Notes under the pieces: model-generated
Told to the model about the DNA's origin: nothing
Seen by the model: the letters and a program-made list of their open reading frames with translations, nothing else
Databases searched by the model: none
Shown here: positions 33,156 through 41,523 of the stretch, one piece after another
Position numbering within the stretch: position 1 is the first letter of the stretch
Layout of the letters: each line of letters begins with the position of its first letter
Assembly: GCA_016218725.1 (NCBI GenBank)
Contig: JACRDB010000154.1
Span: 28,946 to 92,945, forward strand
Length of the DNA stretch: 64,000 nt
From: Deltaproteobacteria bacterium
GTDB taxonomy: Bacteria; Myxococcota_A; Polyangia; Polyangiales; Ga0077539
Direction of reading: 5' to 3'
Program-made: the position numbers and the translations under genes

Positions 33156-34176
33156 GGCTCGCCAGGAGCGTGAGCGTGGGGACCAGCACCAGCCACTGGC
33201 GCAGGGCCACCGGGTCCCCGTCGGGGTCCGGGGTGTCCCTCAGGGCCCTCTCCACGAAGAGCGCGCACACCGCCCAGCACATCACGCTGCGGCCGAGGAG
33301 GGCGCTGACGAGCAACGCCGCCGCCACGGTCCAGCGCTGCGAGCGCGAGAGCGGTCGCAGCCCCCGGGCCCCGTCGAGCTGCCACACCGGCAGGAGGTTG
33401 AACAGGTTGATGGACCCGCCCAGGGAGGCCACCGCCAGCGCCGTGGGGCTGTGGAGTACGTACGACAGCGCCAGCGCCACCGCCGCGGCCCCGAGGCCGA
33501 AGAGCGGCCCCGCCAGCCCGATGCGCGCGTCTTCAATGGCGTTGGCCGGGCGCTGCTGGAGCCTCACCAGCGCCCCGAGGCCGGGGATGAACATCGGCGC
33601 GGTGGCGGGAAAACCTCGGCGGGTCAGCGCCAGCACGTGGCCCATCTCGTGGATGTACAGGGAGAAGAGAATCCCCAGCGCGAAGCCCCAGCCCTGGTCG
33701 CTGGTCACCCCGAACCACAGGAGCATGGACAGGAGCGTCGGGAGCTTGAAGAGCCCCAGGAGGAGGAGCTTGCCCTGGGAGAGGACAAGAAGGGCTAAAC
33801 CCTTGAATTTCAACAGGAAAAGACCCGCCACCGCGAGCGCCCCGGCGAGGCCCTTCTTCCCTCCCGAGAGCCCCGCGGGGGAGGTGGCGCCCGCCCCGGG
33901 GGTGGTGCTCGATGCGTCCAGGGCGCGCGTCAGGGCGTCGGCCCGGCGCTGCACCTCGGCGTGCTGACGGCTGGCCGGGGGCAGGAGCGTGAGGGCCTCG
34001 CGCCAGCGGGTGAGGGCCCCGGCGGGGTCCCCTCGGGCGGTGAGGTCCTCGGCCTCGCGGGTGAGCGCCTGGAGGCTCTCGCGGTGCATGAGGGCGTGGC
34101 AGTAGGGGCACACCAGGAAGGCCCTGGGGACGTCCCTGGTGCAGCCCGGGCAGGGGCGATGCTCAGGGGCCGTCAT
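33145..34176 (-). CDS. M50-family site-2-type metalloprotease with zinc-ribbon head
   Basis: 343 residues. An N-terminal zinc ribbon (CPGCTRDVPRAFLVCPYC) and a helical linker (LTAREAEDLTARGDPAGALTRW-like) precede six membrane segments. The zinc site HEMGH sits in LFSLYIHEMGHVLALTRRG and the second motif NLLPVWQLDGAR supplies the third ligand, as in site-2 proteases of the SpoIVFB/rhomboid-like M50B group. It cuts substrates within the membrane, often releasing regulators. Its start lies 14 bases inside the upstream zinc-ribbon membrane gene, suggesting they act together. Confidence 0.88.
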   Translation of the reverse strand: MTAPEHRPCPGCTRDVPRAFLVCPYCHALMHRESLQALTREAEDLTARGDPAGALTRWREALTLLPPASRQHAEVQRRADALTRALDASSTTPGAGATSPAGLSGGKKGLAGALAVAGLFLLKFKGLALLVLSQGKLLLLGLFKLPTLLSMLLWFGVTSDQGWGFALGILFSLYIHEMGHVLALTRRGFPATAPMFIPGLGALVRLQQRPANAIEDARIGLAGPLFGLGAAAVALALSYVLHSPTALAVASLGGSINLFNLLPVWQLDGARGLRPLSRSQRWTVAAALLVSALLGRSVMCWAVCALFVERALRDTPDPDGDPVALRQWLVLVPTLTLLASLTR

Positions 34177-34960
34177 GCGTGGGGGGCACCTCGTGCAGGA
34201 CCTTGTGGGGCCCGGTGAAGACCGGTTGCACGCCCCGGGCGCGGCGCCACGCCTCGTGCAGCGCCACCGCGATGATGATCAAGGACAACACCCCGCCCAG
34301 GCCCTGGCTGACCATGAGAAAGGGCGCCACGAGGCACAGCCCCAGGAGGAGCACCCCGCTCAAGACCACGCGCGCGGGGGACGGGGCCTCCTCCGTGGAC
34401 GCTCCCGCGGGCGCACGCGAAGGTGGCACCGAGGGCCGCGGGGAGGGCTCCGCGGTCGGGGCGGCGGGCCCCGCGGGGCTCGTCTGGTGGCTCTCCTGCA
34501 CCTGGCGCAGGCCCCGGACGATGGGCACCGCGTAGCCCATGGTGGAGGCCAGGTACGTGAGCAGCACCGCGAGGAGCTGGTAGCGCAGCGTGCCAAAGCC
34601 TCGGGTGATGCCCTGGATGGAGCGCCCGACCAGGTACCCGATGCCCAGCGTGAGGAGGGCCAGCTCCGTGTGGGTCACGCCCACGAAGGCCGCGTAGACC
34701 GCGCCGCACAGGAGCGCCACGGCGCCGGCGCGCGCCGCGGCGTGGAGGAAGGTGCCGGGCTTCGCGGCCTGGGCCACGGAGCGGTCGATGGCCTCGCGGC
34801 AGGTGCCGCATGCGGGCCTGCCCTCGAACTGGAAGTACTCGTCCCTGGCGACGCCGCCGCAGACGGCGCAGGGCATCCCGACGGGGGTGGCGCCCTCGAA
34901 GTCAGCGCGGTCAAAGGACAGCGGCTCCTGGGGCTCCTCGGTCGGCGGCTCGGGACTCAT
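34163..34960 (-). CDS. zinc-ribbon multi-pass membrane protein
   Basis: 265 residues. The cytoplasmic N-terminus has a two-Cys-pair zinc ribbon (CAVCGGVARDEYFQFEGRPACGTC), then two pairs of membrane segments (AGAVALLCGAVYAAFVGV, LALLTLGIGYLVG; VVLSGVLLLGLCLVAPFLMV, LSLIIIAVALHEAW) around a proline-rich loop. No family name is certain. It overlaps the M50 protease gene, so a partner or regulator of that protease is the simplest reading. Confidence 0.72.
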   Translation of the reverse strand: MSPEPPTEEPQEPLSFDRADFEGATPVGMPCAVCGGVARDEYFQFEGRPACGTCREAIDRSVAQAAKPGTFLHAAARAGAVALLCGAVYAAFVGVTHTELALLTLGIGYLVGRSIQGITRGFGTLRYQLLAVLLTYLASTMGYAVPIVRGLRQVQESHQTSPAGPAAPTAEPSPRPSVPPSRAPAGASTEEAPSPARVVLSGVLLLGLCLVAPFLMVSQGLGGVLSLIIIAVALHEAWRRARGVQPVFTGPHKVLHEVPPTHDGP

Positions 34961-34999
34961 GGGCGAACCATAGCACCCCGAGCGCCGCCCGCAGGGCGC

Positions 35000-35602
35000 C
35001 TACCGCCGCACCACGGTCTCCCTCGGGGCGTTGCCGTCGAGGTACCCGATGGTGTCCCGCACGCGCGCCTCCACGGCGCGGCTGTGGGGCGTCAGGTGCC
35101 AGCGGGCGCGCACCCGGGCGCCGTCCTCGGCCCACTTCACGAACAACAGAAAGCGCCGCTCCGGGGCCTGGAGGCGCTGCTCGTTGTTGTGCACGGTGTT
35201 GTAGCCCACCTCGCCGGCGGACACCCGGAGGTCCACCCGGTCGTCCCGGGGCATGGCCCCGCGCAGGGGCCTCCCCGCGGCCACGGCGGTGAGCCGGTAG
35301 TTGGCCGTCCCCGAGGCGTCCACGCCGGAGTTGAGCGTCTCGATGCGCACCTGCACGATCAGGTCGCTGTGCTCCGACAGCGTGCCGATCTGCCTGCGCC
35401 AGTCGCTGGCCACGCGCCCGCCGAGCTGGTCGGCGTCCTCCACGTAGTCCACGGCGTCATCGAAGTGCCGCCCGAGCTCGTCGGTGAAGGCCGAGGTGAC
35501 CTGCATCTCCGGGGTGCCCGTGGTGGCGCACCCCCCACCCAGAGAGAGCCCCACCCACAGCACGAGCGCACGCTTCACGGCCCTTGATCCTAGCATTTTC
35601 AT
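35000..35602 (-). CDS. lipoprotein of unknown function
   Basis: 200 residues. MKMLGSRAVKRALVLWVGLSLGGGC is a lipoprotein signal (LGGGC). The body is alpha/beta with ALGRHFDDAVDYVEDADQL-type helices and DLIVQVRIETLNSGVDASGTANYRLT strands; no family is recognised. It is 39 bases upstream of the zinc-ribbon membrane gene on the same strand. Confidence 0.7.
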   Translation of the reverse strand: MKMLGSRAVKRALVLWVGLSLGGGCATTGTPEMQVTSAFTDELGRHFDDAVDYVEDADQLGGRVASDWRRQIGTLSEHSDLIVQVRIETLNSGVDASGTANYRLTAVAAGRPLRGAMPRDDRVDLRVSAGEVGYNTVHNNEQRLQAPERRFLLFVKWAEDGARVRARWHLTPHSRAVEARVRDTIGYLDGNAPRETVVRR

Positions 35603-35634
35603 TCGTATCCCGTCGAGCGTCGCCGCCCGCTCCC

Positions 35635-36666
35635 CTACCGTTGTCCCCCGACCCGGTGGCGTTCACCAAAGGCCCGGAGGTCCTCCGGGAGGGGGGCCTC
35701 CAGGCTCAGGGGCTCCCGGGTGACCGGGTGTGCCAGCGCCACCGCCCGGGCGTGGAGCGCCTGCCGGGGCAGGAGCAGCGCCCGGAGCGCCTCCTCCGGG
35801 GCGTCGCCCTGGATGCACGCGAGGAACATCGCGTCCCCGTGAGCGTAGAGCTTGTCCCCGACGATGGGGTGACCCGCATGGGCCAGGTGCACCCGGAGCT
35901 GGTGCTGCCGACCGGTCTCCGGGTGGCACACAACCCGGGTGAAGCCCTGGAGCCGCTCCAGCACCTCGAAGCGCGTCACCGCCGGGAGCGCCCCCGCCGA
36001 GAGGGGCAGGACGCCCATGCGCACCCCCACGGCCCCCCCCACGTAGCCAACGGGGGCGTCCACGGTGAAGCGGTCCTCGGTGACCACCCCGTGCACCAGG
36101 GCCTCGTAGGTCTTGTGTACGGCGCGCTCGGCGAAGGCGCGCTTCAGGGCCCTCTCGGCCTCGCGGGTGCGGGCCGCAAGAAGCAACCCCGAGGTCTCCC
36201 GGTCCAGCCGGTGGCCCAGCACCACCCGCTCCGTGGGGTACCGCGCGGCCAGGACGGCCGTAAGGGTGTTGTGGAAATAGCGCGCCGAGGGGTGCACCGG
36301 CAGCCCCGCGGGCTTGTCCACGGCCAGGAGGTGGGCATCCTCCCAGAGCACGGGGACCTCCCGGGGCACCGGGGGCTCCTCCCAGCGGGGCCGGAAGAGC
36401 ACCACCACCTCCCCGGCCGCCACCCGGTGCGAGGGCCTCCGAGGGCGCCCCTGGGGGTCGTACGCCAGGCGCGCGCAGATCTCGTGGGCGCGGGTGCGGC
36501 TTAGCCTCGGGAGCTCCTCGGTGAGCCAGCGGTCAAGGCGTAACCCGGCCAGCTCGGGCCTCACGGTGAGCACCGCGGTGACCGCGTCCCGGGGCACCCC
36601 CTCGGGCCACACGAAGCTCGGGCGAACCCTCCCCGCAGGGGGTTTCGCGTCGGGATGGTCAGACAA
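35635..36666 (-). CDS. RluA-family pseudouridine synthase
   Basis: 343 residues. An S4-like RNA-binding domain (GLRLDRWLTEELPRLSRTRAHEIC) is followed by the catalytic block GHRLDRETSGLLL, whose Asp attacks uridine, and HPETGRQHQLRVHLAHAGHPIVGD. The enzyme isomerises uridines in 23S rRNA or tRNA; which site cannot be told. The TTG at 36666 is chosen because AGGA lies eight bases upstream; the longer frame to 36750 would run into the start of the divergent PARP gene. Confidence 0.9.
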   Translation of the reverse strand: MSDHPDAKPPAGRVRPSFVWPEGVPRDAVTAVLTVRPELAGLRLDRWLTEELPRLSRTRAHEICARLAYDPQGRPRRPSHRVAAGEVVVLFRPRWEEPPVPREVPVLWEDAHLLAVDKPAGLPVHPSARYFHNTLTAVLAARYPTERVVLGHRLDRETSGLLLAARTREAERALKRAFAERAVHKTYEALVHGVVTEDRFTVDAPVGYVGGAVGVRMGVLPLSAGALPAVTRFEVLERLQGFTRVVCHPETGRQHQLRVHLAHAGHPIVGDKLYAHGDAMFLACIQGDAPEEALRALLLPRQALHARAVALAHPVTREPLSLEAPLPEDLRAFGERHRVGGQR

Positions 36667-36720
36667 TGTCAATTTCCTGGGGGCGATGGCGGAACACGGC
36701 GGGGGGTGAATGGTGTAGAA

Positions 36721-36739
36721 CCTTGCGCATTTCGCAAGG
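36721..36739 (+). promoter_or_regulatory. hairpin masking the PARP ribosome binding site
   Basis: CCTTGCG-CATTT-CGCAAGG forms a perfect 7-bp stem with a 5-base loop. Its right arm contains the first part of the ribosome binding site AAGGAGG (36736-36742). It could be an RNA switch or a DNA operator. Confidence 0.5.
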
Positions 36740-36752
36740 AGGAACAGCACCG

Positions 36753-38324
36753 ATGGCCACGAAGAAGACCCCCGCCGCCCCCGCCGCCACGCCTGCCCCC
36801 GCCGCGCCCGCCGCCGCGCCCGCTGCCGCGCCTGCCGCCCCGAAGGGGCTGGTGATCCCGGTGGACGAGTCCTGCCCGCTGCATGGCAAGGCCAAGGTCC
36901 ACCAGGACTACGACGCGATGCTCAACCAGACGAACATCGGCGCGAACAACAACAAGTTCTACGTGCTCCAGGTGCTGGAGTCGGGCGGGAAGTACTACGC
37001 CTGGAAGCGCTGGGGGCGGGTGGGGGAGACGGGGCAGAGCGACCTGCACGGGCCCACCTCGGACGCCGGGGCCATCAAGGAGTTCGAGGGGAAGTTCCGG
37101 GACAAGACGTCCAACGCGTGGAGCGCGCGCAAGAGCTTCACCGCCAAGGCGGGGAAGTACACGCTGATCGAGATTGACCACTCGGGCAACGCGGCCAAGG
37201 AGGCGGAGATCGAGGAGAAGCTCCGGGCGCTGGACAAGGAGGCGGCGAAGATCCAGCCCAAGGTGGCCAAGGGGGTGGCGCCGAGCAAGCTGCACCCGTC
37301 GCTGGAGAAGTTCATGCACCTGATCTTTGACCACGACATGTTCAAGGGCGCGATGGCGTCGTTTGACATCGACGTGAACAAGATGCCGCTGGGGCAGCTC
37401 TCCAAGACGCAGGTGCAGAAGGGCTACAGCATCCTGGAGGACCTGGAGGAGGCGATCAAGGCGAGCTCCAGCGCGAAGATCAACACGCTGTCCAGCCAGT
37501 TCTACACGAACATCCCGCACTCCTTCGGACGCAAGATCCCGCCGCCGATCAACACCATCGACCTCCTGCACAAGAAGGTAGAGATGTTGAACGTGCTCAA
37601 CGACATCGAGATCGCGCTGGGGCTCCAGAAGAACGCCGAGGCGAGGCCCGAGGAGGAGCTCCTGCCGAACCCTGCGGACGAGCACTACAAGAAGCTCCGG
37701 GCGAGGCTCGAGCCCGTGGACGACGGCTCCGACGAGTTCAAGTGGATCCGGAGGTACACCGACGCCACCGCCGGGAGCTGGCGCAAGCCGGCGATCCTGG
37801 ACGTGTTCCGGGTGCACCGCGACGGCGAGGCCGAGCGCTTCAAGGCCCACGACGACATTGATCACCGCAAGCTCCTGTGGCACGGGACCAACGTGGCGGT
37901 GGTGGCGGCGATCCTGGGGAGCGGCCTGCGGATCATGCCGCACTCGGGCGGGCGCGTGGGCAAGGGGATCTACCTCGCGTCGGAGAACGGCAAGAGCATC
38001 GGGTACGTGGGCTTCGCGTCCGGGGGGATCGGCTGCATGTTCCTTGCGGAGGCGGCGCTCGGGAAGGTGCACGAGATCACCCGGGACGACTCGTCGCTGA
38101 CCAAGGCCCCGTCGGGGTATGACTGCATCGTGGCGCGGGGCCACACGGAGCCCGAGCCCACGGAGGAGATCACCCTTGACTTCGACGGGAAGAAGGTGAT
38201 CGTGCCGCAGGGCAAGCCCGTCCCGCAGAAGAGCTACTCGAAGAGCAGCTTCTCGCAGAGCGAGTACCTGGTCTACCGCGAGAGCCAGGTGAAGCTGCGC
38301 TACATCCTCAAGATCAAGGCGTAG
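36753..38324 (+). CDS. poly(ADP-ribose) polymerase with WGR and regulatory domains
   Basis: 523 residues. After an Ala/Pro-rich tail, residues about 45-135 form a WGR domain (FYVLQVLESGGKYYAWKRWG; Trp87-Gly88-Arg89). A helical PARP regulatory domain follows (SLEKFMHLIFDHDMFKGAM ... LPLGQLSKTQVQKGYSILEDL, about 190-300), then the ART catalytic domain with the full HYE triad: His377 in LLWHGTN, Tyr407 in GKGIYLAS and Glu504 in QSEYLVY. This is the layout of eukaryotic PARP1/2/3 minus zinc fingers, so chain-forming ADP-ribosylation at DNA breaks is plausible. Bacterial PARPs of this type are known but scattered. The start is fixed by AAGGAGG ten bases upstream. Confidence 0.95.
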   Translation: MATKKTPAAPAATPAPAAPAAAPAAAPAAPKGLVIPVDESCPLHGKAKVHQDYDAMLNQTNIGANNNKFYVLQVLESGGKYYAWKRWGRVGETGQSDLHGPTSDAGAIKEFEGKFRDKTSNAWSARKSFTAKAGKYTLIEIDHSGNAAKEAEIEEKLRALDKEAAKIQPKVAKGVAPSKLHPSLEKFMHLIFDHDMFKGAMASFDIDVNKMPLGQLSKTQVQKGYSILEDLEEAIKASSSAKINTLSSQFYTNIPHSFGRKIPPPINTIDLLHKKVEMLNVLNDIEIALGLQKNAEARPEEELLPNPADEHYKKLRARLEPVDDGSDEFKWIRRYTDATAGSWRKPAILDVFRVHRDGEAERFKAHDDIDHRKLLWHGTNVAVVAAILGSGLRIMPHSGGRVGKGIYLASENGKSIGYVGFASGGIGCMFLAEAALGKVHEITRDDSSLTKAPSGYDCIVARGHTEPEPTEEITLDFDGKKVIVPQGKPVPQKSYSKSSFSQSEYLVYRESQVKLRYILKIKA

Positions 38325-38742
38325 CGCCGCCGCCGGCGAGCTCGTCCCGGCGGCGCTGCGCGACGATGCACAGCGCCTCCACGGTGATCAGCGAGAAGAG
38401 CGCCCGGGGCGTGACCTTCGCGCGGTCCGGGACGCCCCCCAGGGCCGGGAGCCAGCGCCCCAGCCGCGCCAGCACGTCCTCCGTGAGGTAGCCCTCCCGC
38501 AGCACCGCCGGGGACGAGAAGTCCAGCCGTGTCAGGAAATTGAACTCGCTGCCCTGGACCTGGATGTCCAGCTCGCGGTCGAGCTGGAACACGATGTCCA
38601 CGAAGTCCAACGAGTCCGCGCCCAGGTCGTCGATCAGGCGGCTCTCGGGGCGCACCTCGGCCTCGTCCACCAGCAGGCTCTCGGCCACGCAGCGGCGCAC
38701 CACCGACCACACCTCCTCGCGGAGCTCCACGCGCTCGGTCAT
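38314..38742 (-). CDS. acyl carrier protein with C-terminal extension
   Basis: 142 residues, about 60 longer than a standard ACP. The phosphopantetheine Ser is in IDDLGADSLDFVDIVF. After helix III the chain continues with EGYLTEDVLARLGRWLPAL and a hydrophobic, basic tail (FSLITVEALCIVAQRRRDE). Such extended ACPs occur in unusual type II fatty-acid/polyketide clusters. The ATG overlaps the stop of the nitroreductase gene (ATGA); it is the last gene of the operon, and its 3' end overlaps the convergent PARP gene by 11 bases. Confidence 0.9.
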   Translation of the reverse strand: MTERVELREEVWSVVRRCVAESLLVDEAEVRPESRLIDDLGADSLDFVDIVFQLDRELDIQVQGSEFNFLTRLDFSSPAVLREGYLTEDVLARLGRWLPALGGVPDRAKVTPRALFSLITVEALCIVAQRRRDELAGGGATP

Positions 38743-39365
38743 TGATACCACCTCGTGATGTTCTCTACGGTCTTGCGCCCCGGGGGCTCCGGGGCCTCGT
38801 CGGGGTAGCCCACCGGCACCAGGGCCACGAACTCCCACCCCGCGGGGACCTTCAAGAGCGCCGCCAGGCGGTCCGAGGCGATCAGCGGGCCGGTCATGGC
38901 GCTGGCCCCGAGGCCCCCGTCGTGGGCCGCCAGGAGCAGGTTCTCCAGCGCCAGGGCCGTGCTCACCATCGCCGAGGTGCGCTCCATCACCGCGATCCGG
39001 TCCCGGGAGCCCTCGTCCAGCGCGCCGTCCACCAGGTTCGACAAGATCGCCGACGCGCGGCACAGCGGGACGATCACCGCGGGGGCGTCCTCGAAGCGCG
39101 TAAAGTACGCCCCATACGCGCGGAACGCCCCCTCGCTGGCGGGCGGTACGTGCCGCGCGAGGTGCTCCACCTGGGCCCTGACGGCCTCCGCCATGGCCCC
39201 GAGGAGCCTCCGGTCCGTCACCACCAGGAAGCGCCAGGGCTGCCGGTTCGACGCCGAGGGCGCCGTCACCGCCAGCTCCAGGAGCCGCTCCAGGGCCTCC
39301 CGGGGCGGGCACTCGGGCTTGAAGCGCCGCACGCTCCGGCGCGTCCGCAAGACGTCGTCGATCAT
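38739..39365 (-). CDS. nitroreductase-family flavoprotein
   Basis: 208 residues. RTRRSVRRFKPECPPREALERLL and APSASNRQPWRFLVVTD are the FMN-binding blocks of the nitroreductase fold; a C-terminal LALENLLLAAHDGGLGASAMTGP completes it. These enzymes use NAD(P)H and FMN to reduce nitro, quinone or enone groups, or act as oxidases on peptide-derived azolines. Its four-base overlaps with FabG-like and ACP genes show it belongs to the biosynthetic operon, where an enoyl- or keto-reducing role on ACP-bound chains is inferred. Confidence 0.88.
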   Translation of the reverse strand: MIDDVLRTRRSVRRFKPECPPREALERLLELAVTAPSASNRQPWRFLVVTDRRLLGAMAEAVRAQVEHLARHVPPASEGAFRAYGAYFTRFEDAPAVIVPLCRASAILSNLVDGALDEGSRDRIAVMERTSAMVSTALALENLLLAAHDGGLGASAMTGPLIASDRLAALLKVPAGWEFVALVPVGYPDEAPEPPGRKTVENITRWYQ

Positions 39366-40102
39366 CCCGTCTGGTAGCCTCCGTCCACGGTGTGCACCGC
39401 CCCGGTGATGTACCGCGCCTCGGCCCCGAGGAGGAACACCACCAGCGCCGCCACCTCCTCGGCCCCCCCTAGCCTCCCCAGGGGGACCCTCCCCAGGACC
39501 GCCTCGTCCCCAGCCACCGCCAGGGTCGGCGCCAGCATCGCCGTGGCGATGGGCCCCGGGCGCACACAATGAACCCTCACCCCCTTCCGGGCCACCTCCA
39601 CCGCCAGGGCCCGGGTCAGCGCCTCCAGCGCCCCTTTGGTGGCCGCGTACACCGCCTGGCCCCGAGGGGGCCTCGACGCCGCCGCGCTCCCGATGTTCAC
39701 CAGCACCCCCCGCGCGCGCAAGAGGTGCGGCAGCGCAGCCCGTGCGCACCACAGGGCCCCGAGGAGGTTGGTGTCCACCTGCTCGCGGATGGTGGCCTCG
39801 TCGGCGGTGACCAGGAGCGAGGGGCGCGCCACCCCGGCGTTGTTGACCCACCCGTCCAGGCCCCCCGCGGCGCGGACAAAGCCCCCGACGCCCCGCTCCA
39901 CGGCGCCCGGGTCCCGCACGTCAAACGACAGGGGGAGGGCCTTCAAGCCACTGTCGGTGAGTTCTCTTACGACATCATTGGGGGCGTCGGTTCGTGTATG
40001 GACACCGACCAGGGCGCCCTCGCGGGCGCAGGCCAGGGCCGTGGCCTTGCCGATGCCCCGGCCGGCGCCGGTGACCACCACCCGGGCCCCGGAGAGCCTC
40101 AT
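39362..40102 (-). CDS. FabG-like SDR ketoreductase
   Basis: 246 residues. Classical short-chain dehydrogenase: TGAGRGIG cofactor loop, DVRDPGAVE, WVNNAG, catalytic Ser in VLVNIGSAAASR and YAATK. The C-terminus (RYITGAVHTVDGGYQTG) is FabG-like. It reduces 3-oxoacyl-ACP with NADPH, matching the KS, DH and ACP encoded in the same operon. It overlaps the genes on both sides by four bases. Confidence 0.92.
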   Translation of the reverse strand: MRLSGARVVVTGAGRGIGKATALACAREGALVGVHTRTDAPNDVVRELTDSGLKALPLSFDVRDPGAVERGVGGFVRAAGGLDGWVNNAGVARPSLLVTADEATIREQVDTNLLGALWCARAALPHLLRARGVLVNIGSAAASRPPRGQAVYAATKGALEALTRALAVEVARKGVRVHCVRPGPIATAMLAPTLAVAGDEAVLGRVPLGRLGGAEEVAALVVFLLGAEARYITGAVHTVDGGYQTG

Positions 40103-41337
40103 GGGCCGCGCTCCGGGTGCAGGAGCACCACCGCGGCGTTCTGCCCGCCGAAGCCGTAGGAGCTGGACAGCACGGCCCGCTGGGGGTGCGCCCGGGCGCC
40201 GTCGGGCACGTAGTCCAGGTCACACTGCGGGTCCGCCTCGCGGAGGTTGATGGTGGGGTGGACCATCCCTTTGTTCATGCATGCGATGGCGGCCACGGCC
40301 TCCACGGCGCCCGCGGCGGAGATGAGGTGACCGATCATGCTCTTGGTGGCGCACACGGGCACCCTCGGGGCGCGCGCCCCGAGGAGGGCCTTCAGGGCCA
40401 GGGTCTCCGCGGGGTCGTTCTTGGGGGTGCCGGTCCCGTGGGCGTTGACGCAGTCGATGTCGTCGGGGGAGAGCCCCGCGGCGCGCAGGGCCTTGCGCAT
40501 CGCCAGGAGGGCGCCTCGGCCCTCGGGCTCGGGCTCGGTGATGGCGTGGGCGTCCAGGGAGTTGCCGTAGCCCGCGAGCTCGGCGTACACGGCGGCGCCT
40601 CGGGCGAGGGCGTCCTCGCGGCGCTCCAGCACCAGGGCGGCGGCGCCCTCACCCAGGACGAAGCCGTCGCGGGTGCGGTCAAAGGGCCTGGAGGCCCTTG
40701 GGGGGTCGTCGTTCCGGGTGCTCATGGCGTTGAGGGTGCAGAAGCCCGCGACCCCCAGGGGGTTTATCATGGAGTCACTCCCTCCCGCGAGCATCCAGCG
40801 TCGGCGCCCGGTGGCGATCATGCGCCACGCGGCGCCCAGGGCGTCGGTCCCCGCGGCGCAGGCCGAGACGTGCAGCAGGGGCGGGGCCCGGAGCCCATAG
40901 GTCTTGCACAGGACATGCAAAACGAGGTCTGAAGGTACCTGCAAGAACCGCAGCTTGTCCCTTGTGGTATCGGGTGGGACAAAGCCCGGGGCGCGGGAGC
41001 GGGCCAGGTCGCCCATGGTGAAGAGCTCCAGGCCGATGCCGAAGCTGGCCCCGGCCAGGGCGCGGTCCCCGAGGGGCTCGGAGCCGCGGGCGGTGGCGTC
41101 CTCCCAGGCGCGGGCGGCGGCCCAGCGGGCCAGGGAGGCCTTGCGGTCCGTGTGGAGCCCGAGGGCGTCGGGGTCCTTGACCTCCGCGGCGATGCGGGTG
41201 GCGAGGCCCCCCGGGTCGAACACCGTGAGGGGCCCGACCCCCGAGCGCCCCGCCAGGAGCGCGTCGCGGAAGCCCTGGACGGTGCACCCGAGGGGGGTGG
41301 CGACGCCCATGCCGGTGACCACCACGCGGTGCGTCAC
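40099..41337 (-). CDS. beta-ketoacyl-ACP synthase II-type enzyme
   Basis: 412 residues. The Cys-His-His triad is intact: HVSACAAGTDALG, NAHGTGTPKNDPAET and KSMIGHLISAAGAVE; NYGFGG-like SSYGFGGQNAAVVL closes the fold. It elongates acyl-ACP with malonyl-ACP. The GTG start has GGAGGT seven bases upstream, and both lie in the left copy of a 28-bp duplication created beside a palindromic insertion. Before that insertion the gene would have overlapped the upstream KS-like stop by four bases (GTGA). It overlaps the FabG-like gene by four bases. Confidence 0.93.
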   Translation of the reverse strand: MTHRVVVTGMGVATPLGCTVQGFRDALLAGRSGVGPLTVFDPGGLATRIAAEVKDPDALGLHTDRKASLARWAAARAWEDATARGSEPLGDRALAGASFGIGLELFTMGDLARSRAPGFVPPDTTRDKLRFLQVPSDLVLHVLCKTYGLRAPPLLHVSACAAGTDALGAAWRMIATGRRRWMLAGGSDSMINPLGVAGFCTLNAMSTRNDDPPRASRPFDRTRDGFVLGEGAAALVLERREDALARGAAVYAELAGYGNSLDAHAITEPEPEGRGALLAMRKALRAAGLSPDDIDCVNAHGTGTPKNDPAETLALKALLGARAPRVPVCATKSMIGHLISAAGAVEAVAAIACMNKGMVHPTINLREADPQCDLDYVPDGARAHPQRAVLSSSYGFGGQNAAVVLLHPERGP

Positions 41338-41356
41338 GGCGGCACCTCCACGGTGA
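41329..41356. repeat. 28-bp direct repeat, left copy
   Basis: Exact copy of 41496-41523. On the minus strand it carries the GGAGGT ribosome binding site and the GTG start codon of the KS gene. Probable target duplication of the inverted-repeat element. Confidence 0.85.
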
Positions 41357-41486
41357 CCTCACCCCGCGCTGCCGCGCCGCCCCTCTCCATGAATGGAGAG
41401 GGGCGTGTGCATGCTGAAACGTTCCCGTGCGCTCCAGCCCCTCTCCATTCATGGAGAGGGGCGGCGCGGCAGCGCGGGGTGAGGTC
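41355..41486. mobile_element. palindromic MITE/REPIN-like insertion
   Basis: Two perfect 50-bp inverted arms (41355-41404 and 41437-41486) enclose a 32-bp centre. Each arm also contains its own hairpin, CCCCTCTCCAT-GA-ATGGAGAGGGG or its complement. No reading frame is present. It is flanked by 28-bp direct repeats and lies exactly at the junction of two operon genes. This looks like a non-autonomous palindromic element or a REP-doublet rather than a terminator. Confidence 0.8.
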
Positions 41487-41495
41487 GCCACCGGC

Positions 41496-41523
41496 GTGCG
41501 TCACGGCGGCACCTCCACGGTGA
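41496..41523. repeat. 28-bp direct repeat, right copy
   Basis: Exact copy of 41329-41356. On the minus strand it carries the last codons (VEVPP) and the TGA stop of the KS-like gene. Confidence 0.85.

Noticed and set aside
36667..36750. N-terminal extension of the RluA-type synthase to 36750
   Set aside because: It would abut the PARP start with no room for either promoter; a TTG with AGGA at proper spacing exists at 36666.
41355..41486. Simple bidirectional terminator
   Set aside because: It lies inside an operon, has no T-runs, has 50-bp perfect arms and flanking 28-bp duplications, all more like an inserted element.
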